A stretch of 64,000 nt of DNA from CAWHNT01 sp963830775 (lineage in GTDB: Bacteria; Pseudomonadota; Alphaproteobacteria; Geminicoccales; Geminicoccaceae): assembly GCA_963830775.1 (NCBI GenBank), contig CAWHNT010000024.1:62001-126000 (forward strand), given 5' to 3'. The notes below the pieces were generated by a model. It was not told the DNA's origin and searched no databases. It worked only from the letters and a program-made list of their open reading frames with translations. The stretch's first letter is position 1, and each line of letters starts with the position of its first letter. Shown one piece after another: positions 36,754-44,720 of this stretch. A program made the translations under genes and the position numbers.

Positions 36754-37536
36754 CCGCCGCCCTCGCGCAGGTGCTTGCCGGCTTCGAGCGACTGGCGGTC
36801 GCCGTGAGCGGCGGCGTGGACAGCATGACCCTGGCCTGGCTCGCCCAGCGCCAGCTTGGCGCCGCGGTCACGGTATTCCACGCCGTCTCGCCCGCGGTGC
36901 CATCGCTCGCCACCGCCCGCGTGCGCGCCCATGCCGCCCGTGCCGGCTGGCAGCTCCGCGTCATCGACGCCGGCGAGATGGCCGACCCACGCTACCTCGC
37001 CAACCCGGTCGACCGCTGCTTCTTCTGCAAGCTCGACCTCTACGGCACGATCCGCCGCCATACCGACGACCCGATCGCCTCGGGCGCCAATCTCGACGAT
37101 CTCGGCGACTACCGCCCCGGCCTCAAGGCCGCCGAGCGGCACGGCGTGCGCCATCCGCTGGTGGAGGCGGGGATCGACAAGGCCGGGGTGCGGGCACTGG
37201 CGGCGAGGCCTGGGCCTCGACGACCTGGCCGAGCTTCCCGCCTCCCCCTGCCTCTCCAGCCGGATCGAGACCGGCATCGCCATCGACCCCGCCACGCTGG
37301 CCCTGGTCGAGCAGGCGGAGGCCCTGCTGCGCACGAGGCTGCCGCAAGCCAGGACCGTGCGTGTGCGCGTCCGCCGCGACCGGCTGGAGGTGGAGCTGGA
37401 TCGGCCGGTGCTGGAGGCACTGGACGAGGCGGCGCGCGCCGAGCTCTCCGCCGCCATAGCCGTTCTCGCCACAGCACCCCGGCCGGTGAGCTTCGCCCCC
37501 TACGCCCGGGGCAGCGCCTTCCTCCATGCCGGCTGA
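36750..37536 (+). pseudogene. larE: Sacrificial sulfur transferase LarE, one frameshift
   Basis: The PP-loop (LAVAVSGGVDSMTLAWLAQR) and the NPVDRCFFCKLDLY block are clear. An extra G near 37203 breaks the frame after GVRALA; corrected it continues RGLGLDDLAELPASPCLSSR and ends SFAPYARGSAFLHAG at 37536, about 261 residues. LarE adenylylates the carboxylates of the pincer precursor and donates sulfur from its own cysteine or a cluster. Its ATG overlaps the larC stop. Confidence 0.85.
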
Positions 37537-38188
37537 CTTCGTCTTCGACCGCGACCGGGAGCGGCGGATCGGCCTGCCCGAAGCCGTGCTCTGCTCGCAC
37601 AAGAGCCCGGCGCAGATTGCGCACGCGATCGGCGATGCGCTGGCGCGAGGGGAAAGGCGGCTGTTCACCCGGCTCGATGAAGCGCAGGTCGGAGCCCTGC
37701 CTGCGGAGCTGGTGCCTTCGCTGGACTATGACCCTCTCTCCCGCACCGGCATCATCGGCAGCGTGCCCGGAGCCGGCGGCTCGCCGCGGACGGCGATCGT
37801 CACCGCCGGCACATCGGACCTGCCGGTGGCGGCCGAGGCCCAGCGCACCCTGGCCTTTGCCGGCGAGGCTGCCGAGCGGCACGCCGATCTCGGCGTTGCC
37901 GGCCTCTGGCGCGTGCTGGAGCGCCGCGAGGAGCTGGCGGCGATGCCGGTCGTCATCGTCGTGGCCGGCATGGAGGGTGCCCTCTTCAGCGTGCTGGGCG
38001 GCCTGATCGGGAGCGTGGTGATCGCCGTGCCGACCTCGGTCGGCTACGGCGTGGCCGCAGGCGGCCGGGCAGCACTCAGCACCGCGCTCGCGAGCTGCGC
38101 GCCGGGCATCACCGTCGTCAACGTCGACAACGGCTATGGCGCTGCCGCCGCGGCCTTGCGCGTGCTGCACGCGCTGAACCGGGCCTGA
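37526..38188 (+). CDS. larB: Pincer cofactor precursor synthase LarB
   Basis: 220 residues, intact. N-terminal FVFDRDRERRIGLPEAVLCS and the AIR-carboxylase-like C-terminus (TAIVTAGTSDLPVAAEAQRT, then VVIVVAGMEGALFSVLGGL, PTSVGYGVAAGGRAAL and VVNVDNGYGAA) identify LarB, which carboxylates and hydrolyses nicotinic acid adenine dinucleotide to start the nickel-pincer cofactor. It is the only lar gene here without a lesion. It overlaps the end of larE. Confidence 0.95.
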   Translation: MPADFVFDRDRERRIGLPEAVLCSHKSPAQIAHAIGDALARGERRLFTRLDEAQVGALPAELVPSLDYDPLSRTGIIGSVPGAGGSPRTAIVTAGTSDLPVAAEAQRTLAFAGEAAERHADLGVAGLWRVLERREELAAMPVVIVVAGMEGALFSVLGGLIGSVVIAVPTSVGYGVAAGGRAALSTALASCAPGITVVNVDNGYGAAAAALRVLHALNRA

Positions 38189-38189
38189 G

Positions 38190-38737
38190 ATGCGGGCCGC
38201 CCTCCTCGCCTTGATCCTGCTCGTCGTCGCGGGGCCGCTTGCGGCACGCCAGGACGACCCGCGCCTGGAGCCGCTCTTCGCCAGGCTGAAGTCCGCTACC
38301 AGCGCCTTCGAGGCGGCACCGGTGGAAGCCGAGATTCTGGGCCATCTGGAGCGAGACCCCGGACCCGCAGAGCGCTGGGCTCCTCGCCCGCGCCATCGAG
38401 GCCATGGGCCGCCGCGATCATCCGGCAGCGCTGGAGGCGCTGAACGAGCTGGTCCGCCGCGAGCCCAACTTCGCCGAAGCCTGGAACAAGCGTGCCACGC
38501 TCTACTACGTCATCGGCGACTACCGCGCCTCGGTGGAGGACATCCAGCGTACGCTGGCCCTGGAGCCGCGCCACTTCGGGGCGCTCTCCGGCCTGGGCCT
38601 GATCTATCTCGCCGATCAACGAGCCGGAAGCCGCCGTCCGCAGCTTCGAGGCCGCGCTGGCCATCCACCCCTACATGACCGGCGCCCGTGCCAACGTGGA
38701 GCGGCTGAAGGACGAGCTGCGCGGTGCCCCTCTCTGA
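38190..38737 (+). pseudogene. TPR-containing periplasmic protein, two frameshifts
   Basis: An N-terminal signal peptide (MRAALLALILLVVAGPLAAR) then, after an extra G near 38340, IWSETPDPQSAGLLARAIEA and TPR units (HPAALEALNELVRREPNFAE, DYRASVEDIQRTLALEPRHF). A second shift near 38612 precedes INEPEAAVRSFEAALAIHPY and a stop at 38737. Corrected length is about 181 residues. Such exported TPR proteins are common in alphaproteobacteria without an assigned role. It begins one base after the larB stop. Confidence 0.75.
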
Positions 38738-38740
38738 TCG

Positions 38741-39232
38741 TCAGATGTAGGCGATCAGCCGGCCGGCCAGGAGCACGCAGATCCACAAGCCCAGCGACAG
38801 GCCGGCCGAGAAGCGCAGGCGGCCGAGGCCGATGACCCCGAACGTCTCGCCGGCGGCCTTCAGGCGGTGGTGGAACCAGGCGATATTGGCGAGGGCGAGC
38901 GCGATCAGCACCAGCTTGGTGAGGAAGGCCGGGTTGGCGACGTAGGCCGTGGCCTCGGTGATGAAGAGGAGGAGGCCCATCGGCACGGCGAGCGCGAAGC
39001 CGGTGCGGGCCACAGGCAGGAGCTGGGCCGCCAGGGTCTCGACCGCGTCCAGCGAGCGCGCGCGCAGGCTGCGCACGTCGAAGCTGACGATCGAGCCCAC
39101 GAGCAGTGCGAAGCCCACGATGTGCAGGCACTCGACGGCAGGGTAGAGCCAGAGCGAGCCACGCAGCGTGGCACCCAGCGAGGAGTGCTCGAGCAGTGCC
39201 GCCCAGGCGGGCCCGCCGGCTCCGTGCTCCAT
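38741..39232 (-). CDS. Integral membrane protein (DUF6644-like)
   Basis: 163 residues with four predicted membrane helices; conserved-looking YPAVECLHIVGFALLVGSIV near the start and TGFALAVPMGLLLFITEAT. Proteins of this type often sit beside a secreted DUF6152-like protein, as here (39242-39586), so the two may form one small membrane module of unknown function. Nine bases separate them. The His in the first helix could bind heme, but that is speculation. Confidence 0.75.
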   Translation of the reverse strand: MEHGAGGPAWAALLEHSSLGATLRGSLWLYPAVECLHIVGFALLVGSIVSFDVRSLRARSLDAVETLAAQLLPVARTGFALAVPMGLLLFITEATAYVANPAFLTKLVLIALALANIAWFHHRLKAAGETFGVIGLGRLRFSAGLSLGLWICVLLAGRLIAYI

Positions 39233-39241
39233 GACCGCCGC

Positions 39242-39586
39242 CTAGCGCAGCTCGTGGGCCTGGCCGTCGACGATGATCCGCTCGGCGCGGAACTCCTCGG
39301 GGTCCTGGCGGTGGACATAGCCCTCCACCTGCACCGTCTGGTCGGCCTTGATCGCCCCGTCGGGCAGGCCGCGGCGCTGCATCCGCGAGGGCGGGGCCAG
39401 CACGATCCGCCAGGTCTTGTCGGCCGTGCGCAGCATCACCTGCGCGTGCGGGTTGTCGTAGCTGATCGACTGCACCGTGCCTTCGAGGGTCACGACCTTG
39501 GTGGCGTCGTAACCGCTCCAGCCGTGGTGCGCGAGAGCCGGTGCCGTCCCGAGCAGAAGAGCGCCGACGAGCGCGAGCCTGAGCAT
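39242..39586 (-). CDS. Periplasmic DUF6152-like protein
   Basis: 114 residues with a signal peptide (MLRLALVGALLLGTAPALAH). The mature part begins HHGWSGYDATKVVTLEGTVQ and continues YDNPHAQVMLRTADKTWRIV, an OB-like beta fold family (DUF6152) with an N-terminal double histidine exposed after cleavage. Function unknown. Its stop lies just before the DUF6644-like gene, probably co-transcribed with it. Confidence 0.8.
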   Translation of the reverse strand: MLRLALVGALLLGTAPALAHHGWSGYDATKVVTLEGTVQSISYDNPHAQVMLRTADKTWRIVLAPPSRMQRRGLPDGAIKADQTVQVEGYVHRQDPEEFRAERIIVDGQAHELR

Positions 39587-39658
39587 GAGGAGCCTCCTTA
39601 TCTACCCGCCCTAGAACTGAGCGGGCCGGCGCCCGGCACAAGGGTGCTCCAGCGGTCG

Positions 39659-40645
39659 TTACAGCATGCTGGGCAGGACGCGGTCGGGCGGGCGGTGGCC
39701 GTCGGCGAAGGTCTTGATGTTGATGATCACCTTCTCGCCCATGTCGATCCGGCCCTCGATCGTGGCCGAGCCCATGTGCGGCAGGAGGACCACGTTCTCG
39801 AGCTGGCGCAGACGCGGGTTGATGGCGGGCTCGTGCTCGAACACGTCGAGCCCGGCGCCGGCGATCCGCTTCTCGCGCAGGAGCCGGGTCAGGGCCGCCT
39901 CGTCGATCACCTCGCCGCGCGAGGTGTTGACGACGATGGCCTGCGGCTGGAGCAGCTGGAGGCGGCGGGCGGAGAGGAGGTGGAAGGTGGCCGGGGTGTG
40001 CGGGCAGTTGACCGAGACGATGTCGACCCGGGCCAGCATCTGGTCGAGGCTCTCCCAGTAGGTGGCCTCGAGCTCGTTCTCCAGGCTCTCATGCACCCGG
40101 CGGCGGTTGTGGTAGTGGACCGAGAGGCCGAAGCCGCGCGCCCGGCGGGCAAGGGCCGAGCCGATCCGGCCCATGCCCAGGATGCCCAGGCGCTTGCCCC
40201 AGATGCGGCGGCCCAGCATCGAGGTCGGGCTCCAGCCGCCCCACTCGCCGCTGCGCGCGATCCGCTCGCCCTCGGCCAGGCGCCGGGAGACGGCGAGGAT
40301 CAGGGCCATGGTCATGTCGGCCGTGTCCTCGGTCAGCACGCCCGGCGTGTTGGTGACCGTGATCCCGCGCCGGTAGGCGGCCTCGACGTCGATATTGTCG
40401 ACACCGGTGCCGTAGTTGGCGATCAGGCGCAGACGGTCCCCGGCATGGGCCAGGACGGCGCTGTCGATCCGGTCGGTGACCGTGGGCACCAGGATGTCGC
40501 AGGACTTCATGGCCTCGATCAGCTGCGCCTTGTCCAGCGGCCGGTCGGTCTCGCTGAGGCGGGCGTCGAACAGCTCCCGCATCCGCGTCTCGATGACGTC
40601 GGGGAGCTTGCGCGTGACGATGACGAGCGGCCGCTGCCTGGCCAT
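39659..40645 (-). CDS. D-2-hydroxyacid dehydrogenase (glyoxylate/hydroxypyruvate reductase-like)
   Basis: 328 residues. NYGTGVDNIDVEAAYRRGIT, NAD loop GILGMGRIGSALARRARGFG, and catalytic Arg/Glu/His in NTSRGEVIDE, GLDVFEHEP and LLPHMGSAT. The GyaR-like sequence suggests reduction of glyoxylate or hydroxypyruvate with NAD(P)H. ATG at 40645 after GATCGGGGGGTCAT; the upstream 22 codons are not family-like. Single gene; the next gene upstream (plsC) starts 81 bases away on the same strand. Confidence 0.9.
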   Translation of the reverse strand: MARQRPLVIVTRKLPDVIETRMRELFDARLSETDRPLDKAQLIEAMKSCDILVPTVTDRIDSAVLAHAGDRLRLIANYGTGVDNIDVEAAYRRGITVTNTPGVLTEDTADMTMALILAVSRRLAEGERIARSGEWGGWSPTSMLGRRIWGKRLGILGMGRIGSALARRARGFGLSVHYHNRRRVHESLENELEATYWESLDQMLARVDIVSVNCPHTPATFHLLSARRLQLLQPQAIVVNTSRGEVIDEAALTRLLREKRIAGAGLDVFEHEPAINPRLRQLENVVLLPHMGSATIEGRIDMGEKVIINIKTFADGHRPPDRVLPSML

Positions 40646-40725
40646 ATGACCCCCCGATCCGAATACTATCCTCGACGCTGCCCGCTTAGCAGAAACCCGG
40701 CGGGGCCACAAAGCGGCACCGGCGC

Positions 40726-41472
40726 TCAGGGGCCGGGGGCGCTGCCCTCGGCGACGAGACGGGCGGTGGCGGTCTCGATCCGGCGCTGGAGCTCGGCCAT
40801 GAAGGTGCGGCGGTCGAGCCCCGGGGGGATGGGCTCCAGGAACTCGACCGTGATCCGCCCCGGGCGCTTCATGAAGCTGCGGCGGCTCCAGAACAGGCCG
40901 GAGTTCAGGGCCACCGGCACCACGGGGAGGTCGAGGGCGGTGTAGACGGCAGCCACGCCAGGCTTGTAGTCGGGCGGGTCGTCGGGCGCACGGCGGGTGC
41001 CTTCCGGGAAGATCAGGATCGACACGCCCCTGGCGGCGGCAGCGCGGGCACCGTCGACCAGGGAGCGCAAGGCGCGGGCAGCACCGCCGCGGTCGATGCG
41101 GATCGCACCCCCGCGCATCAGGTACCAGCCGAAGATCGGGATCCGGGTCAGCTCGTACTTCAGGCCGACGGCGAGGTCGGGCACCAGGACGTGGAAGATC
41201 AGGGTCTCCCAGGCGGACTGGTGCTTGCTGGCGATGATGGCGGGGCCGGACGGCAGGCGCTCCCGGCCGCGGACCTCGTAGCTCAGGCCCACGACGAGGC
41301 GGAGGACCGCCTGGAGGCCATGCATCCAGAACCGGGCCACCCAGCGCATGCCGCGCTCGCTGAGGAACGGGTACGCGGGCAGCGTCAGGACGCTGAGCAG
41401 CGTCGTCCAGACATAGAAGAACAGGTTGAAGAGGAGGGCGCGGGCGGCAAGCAGCGGTGCGGTCCAGCTCAA
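40726..41472 (-). CDS. plsC: 1-acyl-sn-glycerol-3-phosphate acyltransferase
   Basis: 248 residues with an N-terminal membrane helix. The acyltransferase motifs are ASKHQSAWETLIF (motif I, with Glu in place of the usual HX4D Asp, as in many alphaproteobacterial homologues), GAIRIDRG, and SILIFPEGTRRAP (motif III). It transfers an acyl chain to lysophosphatidate at the inner membrane to make phosphatidate. It lies downstream of ftsE-ftsX in a familiar alphaproteobacterial order, with 45 bases between it and ftsX. Confidence 0.93.
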   Translation of the reverse strand: MSWTAPLLAARALLFNLFFYVWTTLLSVLTLPAYPFLSERGMRWVARFWMHGLQAVLRLVVGLSYEVRGRERLPSGPAIIASKHQSAWETLIFHVLVPDLAVGLKYELTRIPIFGWYLMRGGAIRIDRGGAARALRSLVDGARAAAARGVSILIFPEGTRRAPDDPPDYKPGVAAVYTALDLPVVPVALNSGLFWSRRSFMKRPGRITVEFLEPIPPGLDRRTFMAELQRRIETATARLVAEGSAPGP

Positions 41473-41517
41473 AAAGGGCCGATGGAGCTAAGCCCGCCTC
41501 CGCCGCTTGGCAAGCCG

Positions 41518-42402
41518 TCAGCGCATGCGGGCGAGCCCGTAGCCGGCGGCGAGCCTCGCCGCCAGCATGGTGAGCAGGGCGCCCAGCACCGGCAGGCTGG
41601 CGAGCAGGACCCAGTCCAGGGTGCGGAGCGGCAGCGGCGGCAGGCCCAGGCTGGGGGCGAGGCCGGCCAGCAGGATGAAGCCCAGGACGAGGACGAGCCC
41701 GGCGCCGAAGCCGACCAGGGCACCGCGAAGGCCGCTCGCCAGCGCGTGCTGCTCGAACTGCCGGGCCACGTAGCGGTCGGCGGCACCCATCAGGCGGAGG
41801 AGGTCGACGGTCTCGGCATGGAGGTCGAGGCTGAGCCGGGTCACCACCGCGACCACCACCAGGATCGCCGCCAGCAGGGCAAGGGCCGCGCTGCCGGCCA
41901 GCAGCCGCGCCGTCCGTGCTGCGAGCTCGCCAGGTGCGGGGCCGGGTGCGGTGTCCTCGATCCGAGCCTCGGGGACGATGGCGCGCAGGCTTTCCTCCAG
42001 CCTGGCGAGGTCGGGCTCGAGGCCGGGGTCGAAGCCGACATCGATCAGGCGCGGCATCGGCAGAGGCGGCTGGCCCTCGCGGGTGCCGAGCCAGGGCTCG
42101 ATCAGCTCCTCGAGCTCGGCCGGGGCCACGACGGCGGCGAAGGCGACGCCCGGCGTGGTCTTGAGGAGGGCCAGCACCTGCACGGTCTCGAGCTCGCCCG
42201 CCATGCCCGCAGGCGCGGCCGGGAGGGCCGCGGTGACCAGCCGGGGCTCGCTCGTGAGCTGGCGGACGGTGGCGTTGGCACCGGCGGCGATGGCGAAGGC
42301 GAGGACGGCGGCCCCGACCAGGGCTGCCAGCGCCCAGGTCAGGAAGCGGCTGGCGGGCGTGCCGGCCAGCGGCAGGTCGAGGTCGGGCTCCTGGATCGGC
42401 AA
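41518..42402 (-). CDS. ftsX: Cell division protein FtsX
   Basis: 294 residues: a short cytoplasmic N-terminus, one membrane helix (FLTWALAALVGAAVLAFAIA), a periplasmic loop of about 110 residues, then three helices with RLMGAADRYVARQFEQHALA between. This is the FtsX topology. With FtsE it forms an ABC-type complex at the divisome that activates cell-wall hydrolases. The gene begins 12 bases after ftsE. Confidence 0.9.
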   Translation of the reverse strand: MPIQEPDLDLPLAGTPASRFLTWALAALVGAAVLAFAIAAGANATVRQLTSEPRLVTAALPAAPAGMAGELETVQVLALLKTTPGVAFAAVVAPAELEELIEPWLGTREGQPPLPMPRLIDVGFDPGLEPDLARLEESLRAIVPEARIEDTAPGPAPGELAARTARLLAGSAALALLAAILVVVAVVTRLSLDLHAETVDLLRLMGAADRYVARQFEQHALASGLRGALVGFGAGLVLVLGFILLAGLAPSLGLPPLPLRTLDWVLLASLPVLGALLTMLAARLAAGYGLARMR

Positions 42403-42414
42403 GGGATCGGCCTC

Positions 42415-43119
42415 TCAGTCGGCGGCGGCCAGCGCCAGCCCGTGCGGCTGGAACAGGTGGCCGCCCTCCATCTGCAGGATCGGGAAGGCGTGGCGGCGGA
42501 GCAGGTCCTGGCTGTGGGTGGCCAGCACCACGGCCGTGCCCATGTCGTTGAGCGAGCGGAAGAGGTGCATCAGCCGCCGGGTGCGGCGGTCGTCGACATT
42601 GCTCGTGGGCTCGTCGGCCAGCAGCAGGCCCGGCCGGGTCACCACGGCCCGGGCCACGGCCACGAGCTGGCGCTGGCCCATCGAGAGCTGGGGCGGCCTG
42701 GTCTCGATCAGGTCGGAGAGGCCCAGCCAGCCCAGCATCTCGGAGACATAGGACGAGATCTCGTCCTCCGAGGCACCGGCAATGCGCAGCGGCAGGGCGA
42801 TGTTGTCGAAGGCCGTCAGGTGATCGAGCAGGCGGAAGTCCTGGAACACCACCCCGATCCGCCGCCGCAGGCCCGATTCCTCGTGCCGGTCCAGGGCCGA
42901 GACATCGCGGCCAAAGAGCGTTATGATCCCGTGCGTTGCGGGATGCGACAGGCTGATCAGGCGGAACAGCGAGGTCTTGCCGGCACCGCTCGGACCCACG
43001 AGAAAATGGAAGCTGCCGGCTGCCAGCGTGAGATCGACTTCCCGCAGGACGGGCTCGCCTGCGCCGTAGCGCATGCCCACGCGCTGCAGCCGCAGGATGG
43101 TTGCACGCTCCTGGTCCAA
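42415..43119 (-). CDS. ftsE: Cell division ATP-binding protein FtsE
   Basis: 234 residues, complete ABC ATPase: Walker A GPSGAGKTSLF, Q-loop VVFQDFRLLDH, signature LSMGQRQ (variant of LSGGQ), Walker B LLLADEPTSNVD and switch His in LATHSQDLL. The FRLL after the Q-loop is typical of FtsE. It is the first gene of ftsE-ftsX-plsC and is divergent from the DUF3426 gene, which fits the usual alphaproteobacterial layout. Confidence 0.95.
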   Translation of the reverse strand: MDQERATILRLQRVGMRYGAGEPVLREVDLTLAAGSFHFLVGPSGAGKTSLFRLISLSHPATHGIITLFGRDVSALDRHEESGLRRRIGVVFQDFRLLDHLTAFDNIALPLRIAGASEDEISSYVSEMLGWLGLSDLIETRPPQLSMGQRQLVAVARAVVTRPGLLLADEPTSNVDDRRTRRLMHLFRSLNDMGTAVVLATHSQDLLRRHAFPILQMEGGHLFQPHGLALAAAD

Positions 43120-43212
43120 GCCTGGCCCCGCGCCTGTGGATCGGCGATCACAATCTACACGTTCGATTTAGCTAGTCTAGACGATCTTCAACCGACAGGA
43201 TAGAGGCCGTCC

Positions 43213-43953
43213 GTGCCAACCGCAGCCGGCCAGACCATGGTCATCACTTGCCCCAACTGCCGCACGCGGTTCCAGCTCCCGCCGAGCTCGCTGGGCCCGC
43301 GTGGCCGCAACGTGCGCTGCTCCAGCTGCGGCAACCGCTGGTTCGTCGAGCCCTTCCCCGAGCCGGCGGGGCCGCCGGCCGTTCTTTCCGAAGCTCCGGC
43401 ACCGGCGGTCGATCCGGGACCGGTCGAGGCGGCCCCGGAGCCGGCGCCGGCTGCGCCCGCAGTCGAGCCCACCCCGCTCACGACGGCCCCGCCGATCGTC
43501 CCGACGCGGCGCGCGCAGCGCCGGGGCAACGGGATCGCCGGCTGGCTCACGCTGGCCCTCGTGGTGCTCCTGCTGGTGGGCGCCGTGGTCGGCCGCAACC
43601 TGATCGTCGGCTTTCTGCCCGCGGCGATCCCGATCTACGAGCGCCTGGGCCTGCCGGTGACGGTGCAGCTGGGCCTCGCCTTCCGCGACCTCGGCTCCGC
43701 CCGCCATGACGATGCCGACGGCAGCACGGTGGTCGTTACCGGCACCATCGTGAACACGGCCGGCCGCGAGATCCGCGTCCCCAAGCTGCGCATCGCCCTC
43801 CTCGACGAGGGCCACCAGGAAATCCAGTCGGGCTTCTACGACCCGCCCCAGCCGACCCTGCCCACGGACGGCACGGCACCGTTCGAGATCGCCCTCGAAA
43901 ACCCGCCGGAGCAGGCCCGCGACTTCACGATCACGTTCGCGGATCGGCCGTAG
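43213..43953 (+). CDS. MJ0042 zinc-ribbon / DUF3426 membrane protein
   Basis: 246 residues. The N-terminus is an MJ0042-type zinc ribbon (ITCPNCRTRFQLPPSSL ... VRCSSCGNRWFV), followed by an Ala/Pro-rich linker, one membrane helix (LTLALVVLLLVGAVVGR) and a DUF3426-like C-terminal beta domain (VVTGTIVNTAGREIRVPKLR). A cytosolic metal-binding end and a periplasmic domain suggest an envelope sensor or scaffold, but no function is known. GTG at 43213 is used here; the ATG at 43237 is an equally good start. Confidence 0.85.
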   Translation: MPTAAGQTMVITCPNCRTRFQLPPSSLGPRGRNVRCSSCGNRWFVEPFPEPAGPPAVLSEAPAPAVDPGPVEAAPEPAPAAPAVEPTPLTTAPPIVPTRRAQRRGNGIAGWLTLALVVLLLVGAVVGRNLIVGFLPAAIPIYERLGLPVTVQLGLAFRDLGSARHDDADGSTVVVTGTIVNTAGREIRVPKLRIALLDEGHQEIQSGFYDPPQPTLPTDGTAPFEIALENPPEQARDFTITFADRP

Positions 43954-43965
43954 GGCGGAGGGCGC

Positions 43966-44676
43966 CTACGGCCCTGCCGGCCAGCGCGGGCGGTTGAGAT
44001 CGGCCACGGTAGGCCCGGCCGGGGCCGCACCGAGGTGGAAGCCGAGCCCGGTCATGGGACCGAGGCGGAAGGCGACGGCCGGACGGTGGCCCGGGTGCTG
44101 CGAACGTCGCACCGGCATGGCCGGCAGGATCACGCCGGGTCGGCGTGCCGGGACCGGCGCCGGCTCGGCAGCAACCGCAGCCGCACAGGCCACCCGCTCG
44201 GCCGCAAGCTGGTCGCGGGCGACGGCACCGCCGCGGCTCGCGGCATCGACGCTGCCGTCGCGCAAGCCATGACCGCCGCTGCCGGCACCCGAGCCGGAGG
44301 ACGCCGGTGCCGGGCGAGGAGCGCTGAGGGCCTTGAGCGCCAGCGTGCGGGCGGGATTGCGGCCCTGCTGGCGCTCACGGAGGAAGAAGAGGGCGGCGCG
44401 GAGGTCGCCGCTGGCGAGCGCGTGCTCGAGGACGGTGAGGGCCATGCGCTCGAGCAGCGCCAGGCGCTCCTCCGCCGGCATGGCGTCGAGCTCGCGGCAG
44501 GTCTGGAGCAGCTCCTGGAACTCGGGCTGGGCGAGGAGAGCCTCGACCTCGGCCAAAGGGGCGCGCTCGGCACGGGCGGCCTGGGCCGGGGTGAGGCCGT
44601 GGACGAGGCGGAAGCCCAGGCGGTAGGGGTCGAGGCGGGGAGAGTGGGGGCGGCGGGGGCGCATGACTGAGGTCAT
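43966..44676 (-). CDS. Unknown protein, paralogue of the gene at 30628
   Basis: 236 residues. Residues about 22-120 (VHGLTPAQAARAERAPLAEV, then QPEFQELLQTCRELDAMPAE and ALFFLRERQQGRNPARTLAL) align block by block with the 30628 product, including the RNPARTLA/KDPARTLA motif. The rest is Ala/Pro/Ser-rich and ends WPAGP. The HTH-like start (LTPAQAARAERAPLAEVEAL) resembles small DNA-packaging or regulatory helices. The start may be M5. No named family. Confidence 0.6.
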   Translation of the reverse strand: MTSVMRPRRPHSPRLDPYRLGFRLVHGLTPAQAARAERAPLAEVEALLAQPEFQELLQTCRELDAMPAEERLALLERMALTVLEHALASGDLRAALFFLRERQQGRNPARTLALKALSAPRPAPASSGSGAGSGGHGLRDGSVDAASRGGAVARDQLAAERVACAAAVAAEPAPVPARRPGVILPAMPVRRSQHPGHRPAVAFRLGPMTGLGFHLGAAPAGPTVADLNRPRWPAGP

Positions 44677-44720
44677 AGCACAAGCGAGAATATAGGATCA
44701 AGTTCCTGTGCGTGGCGATG

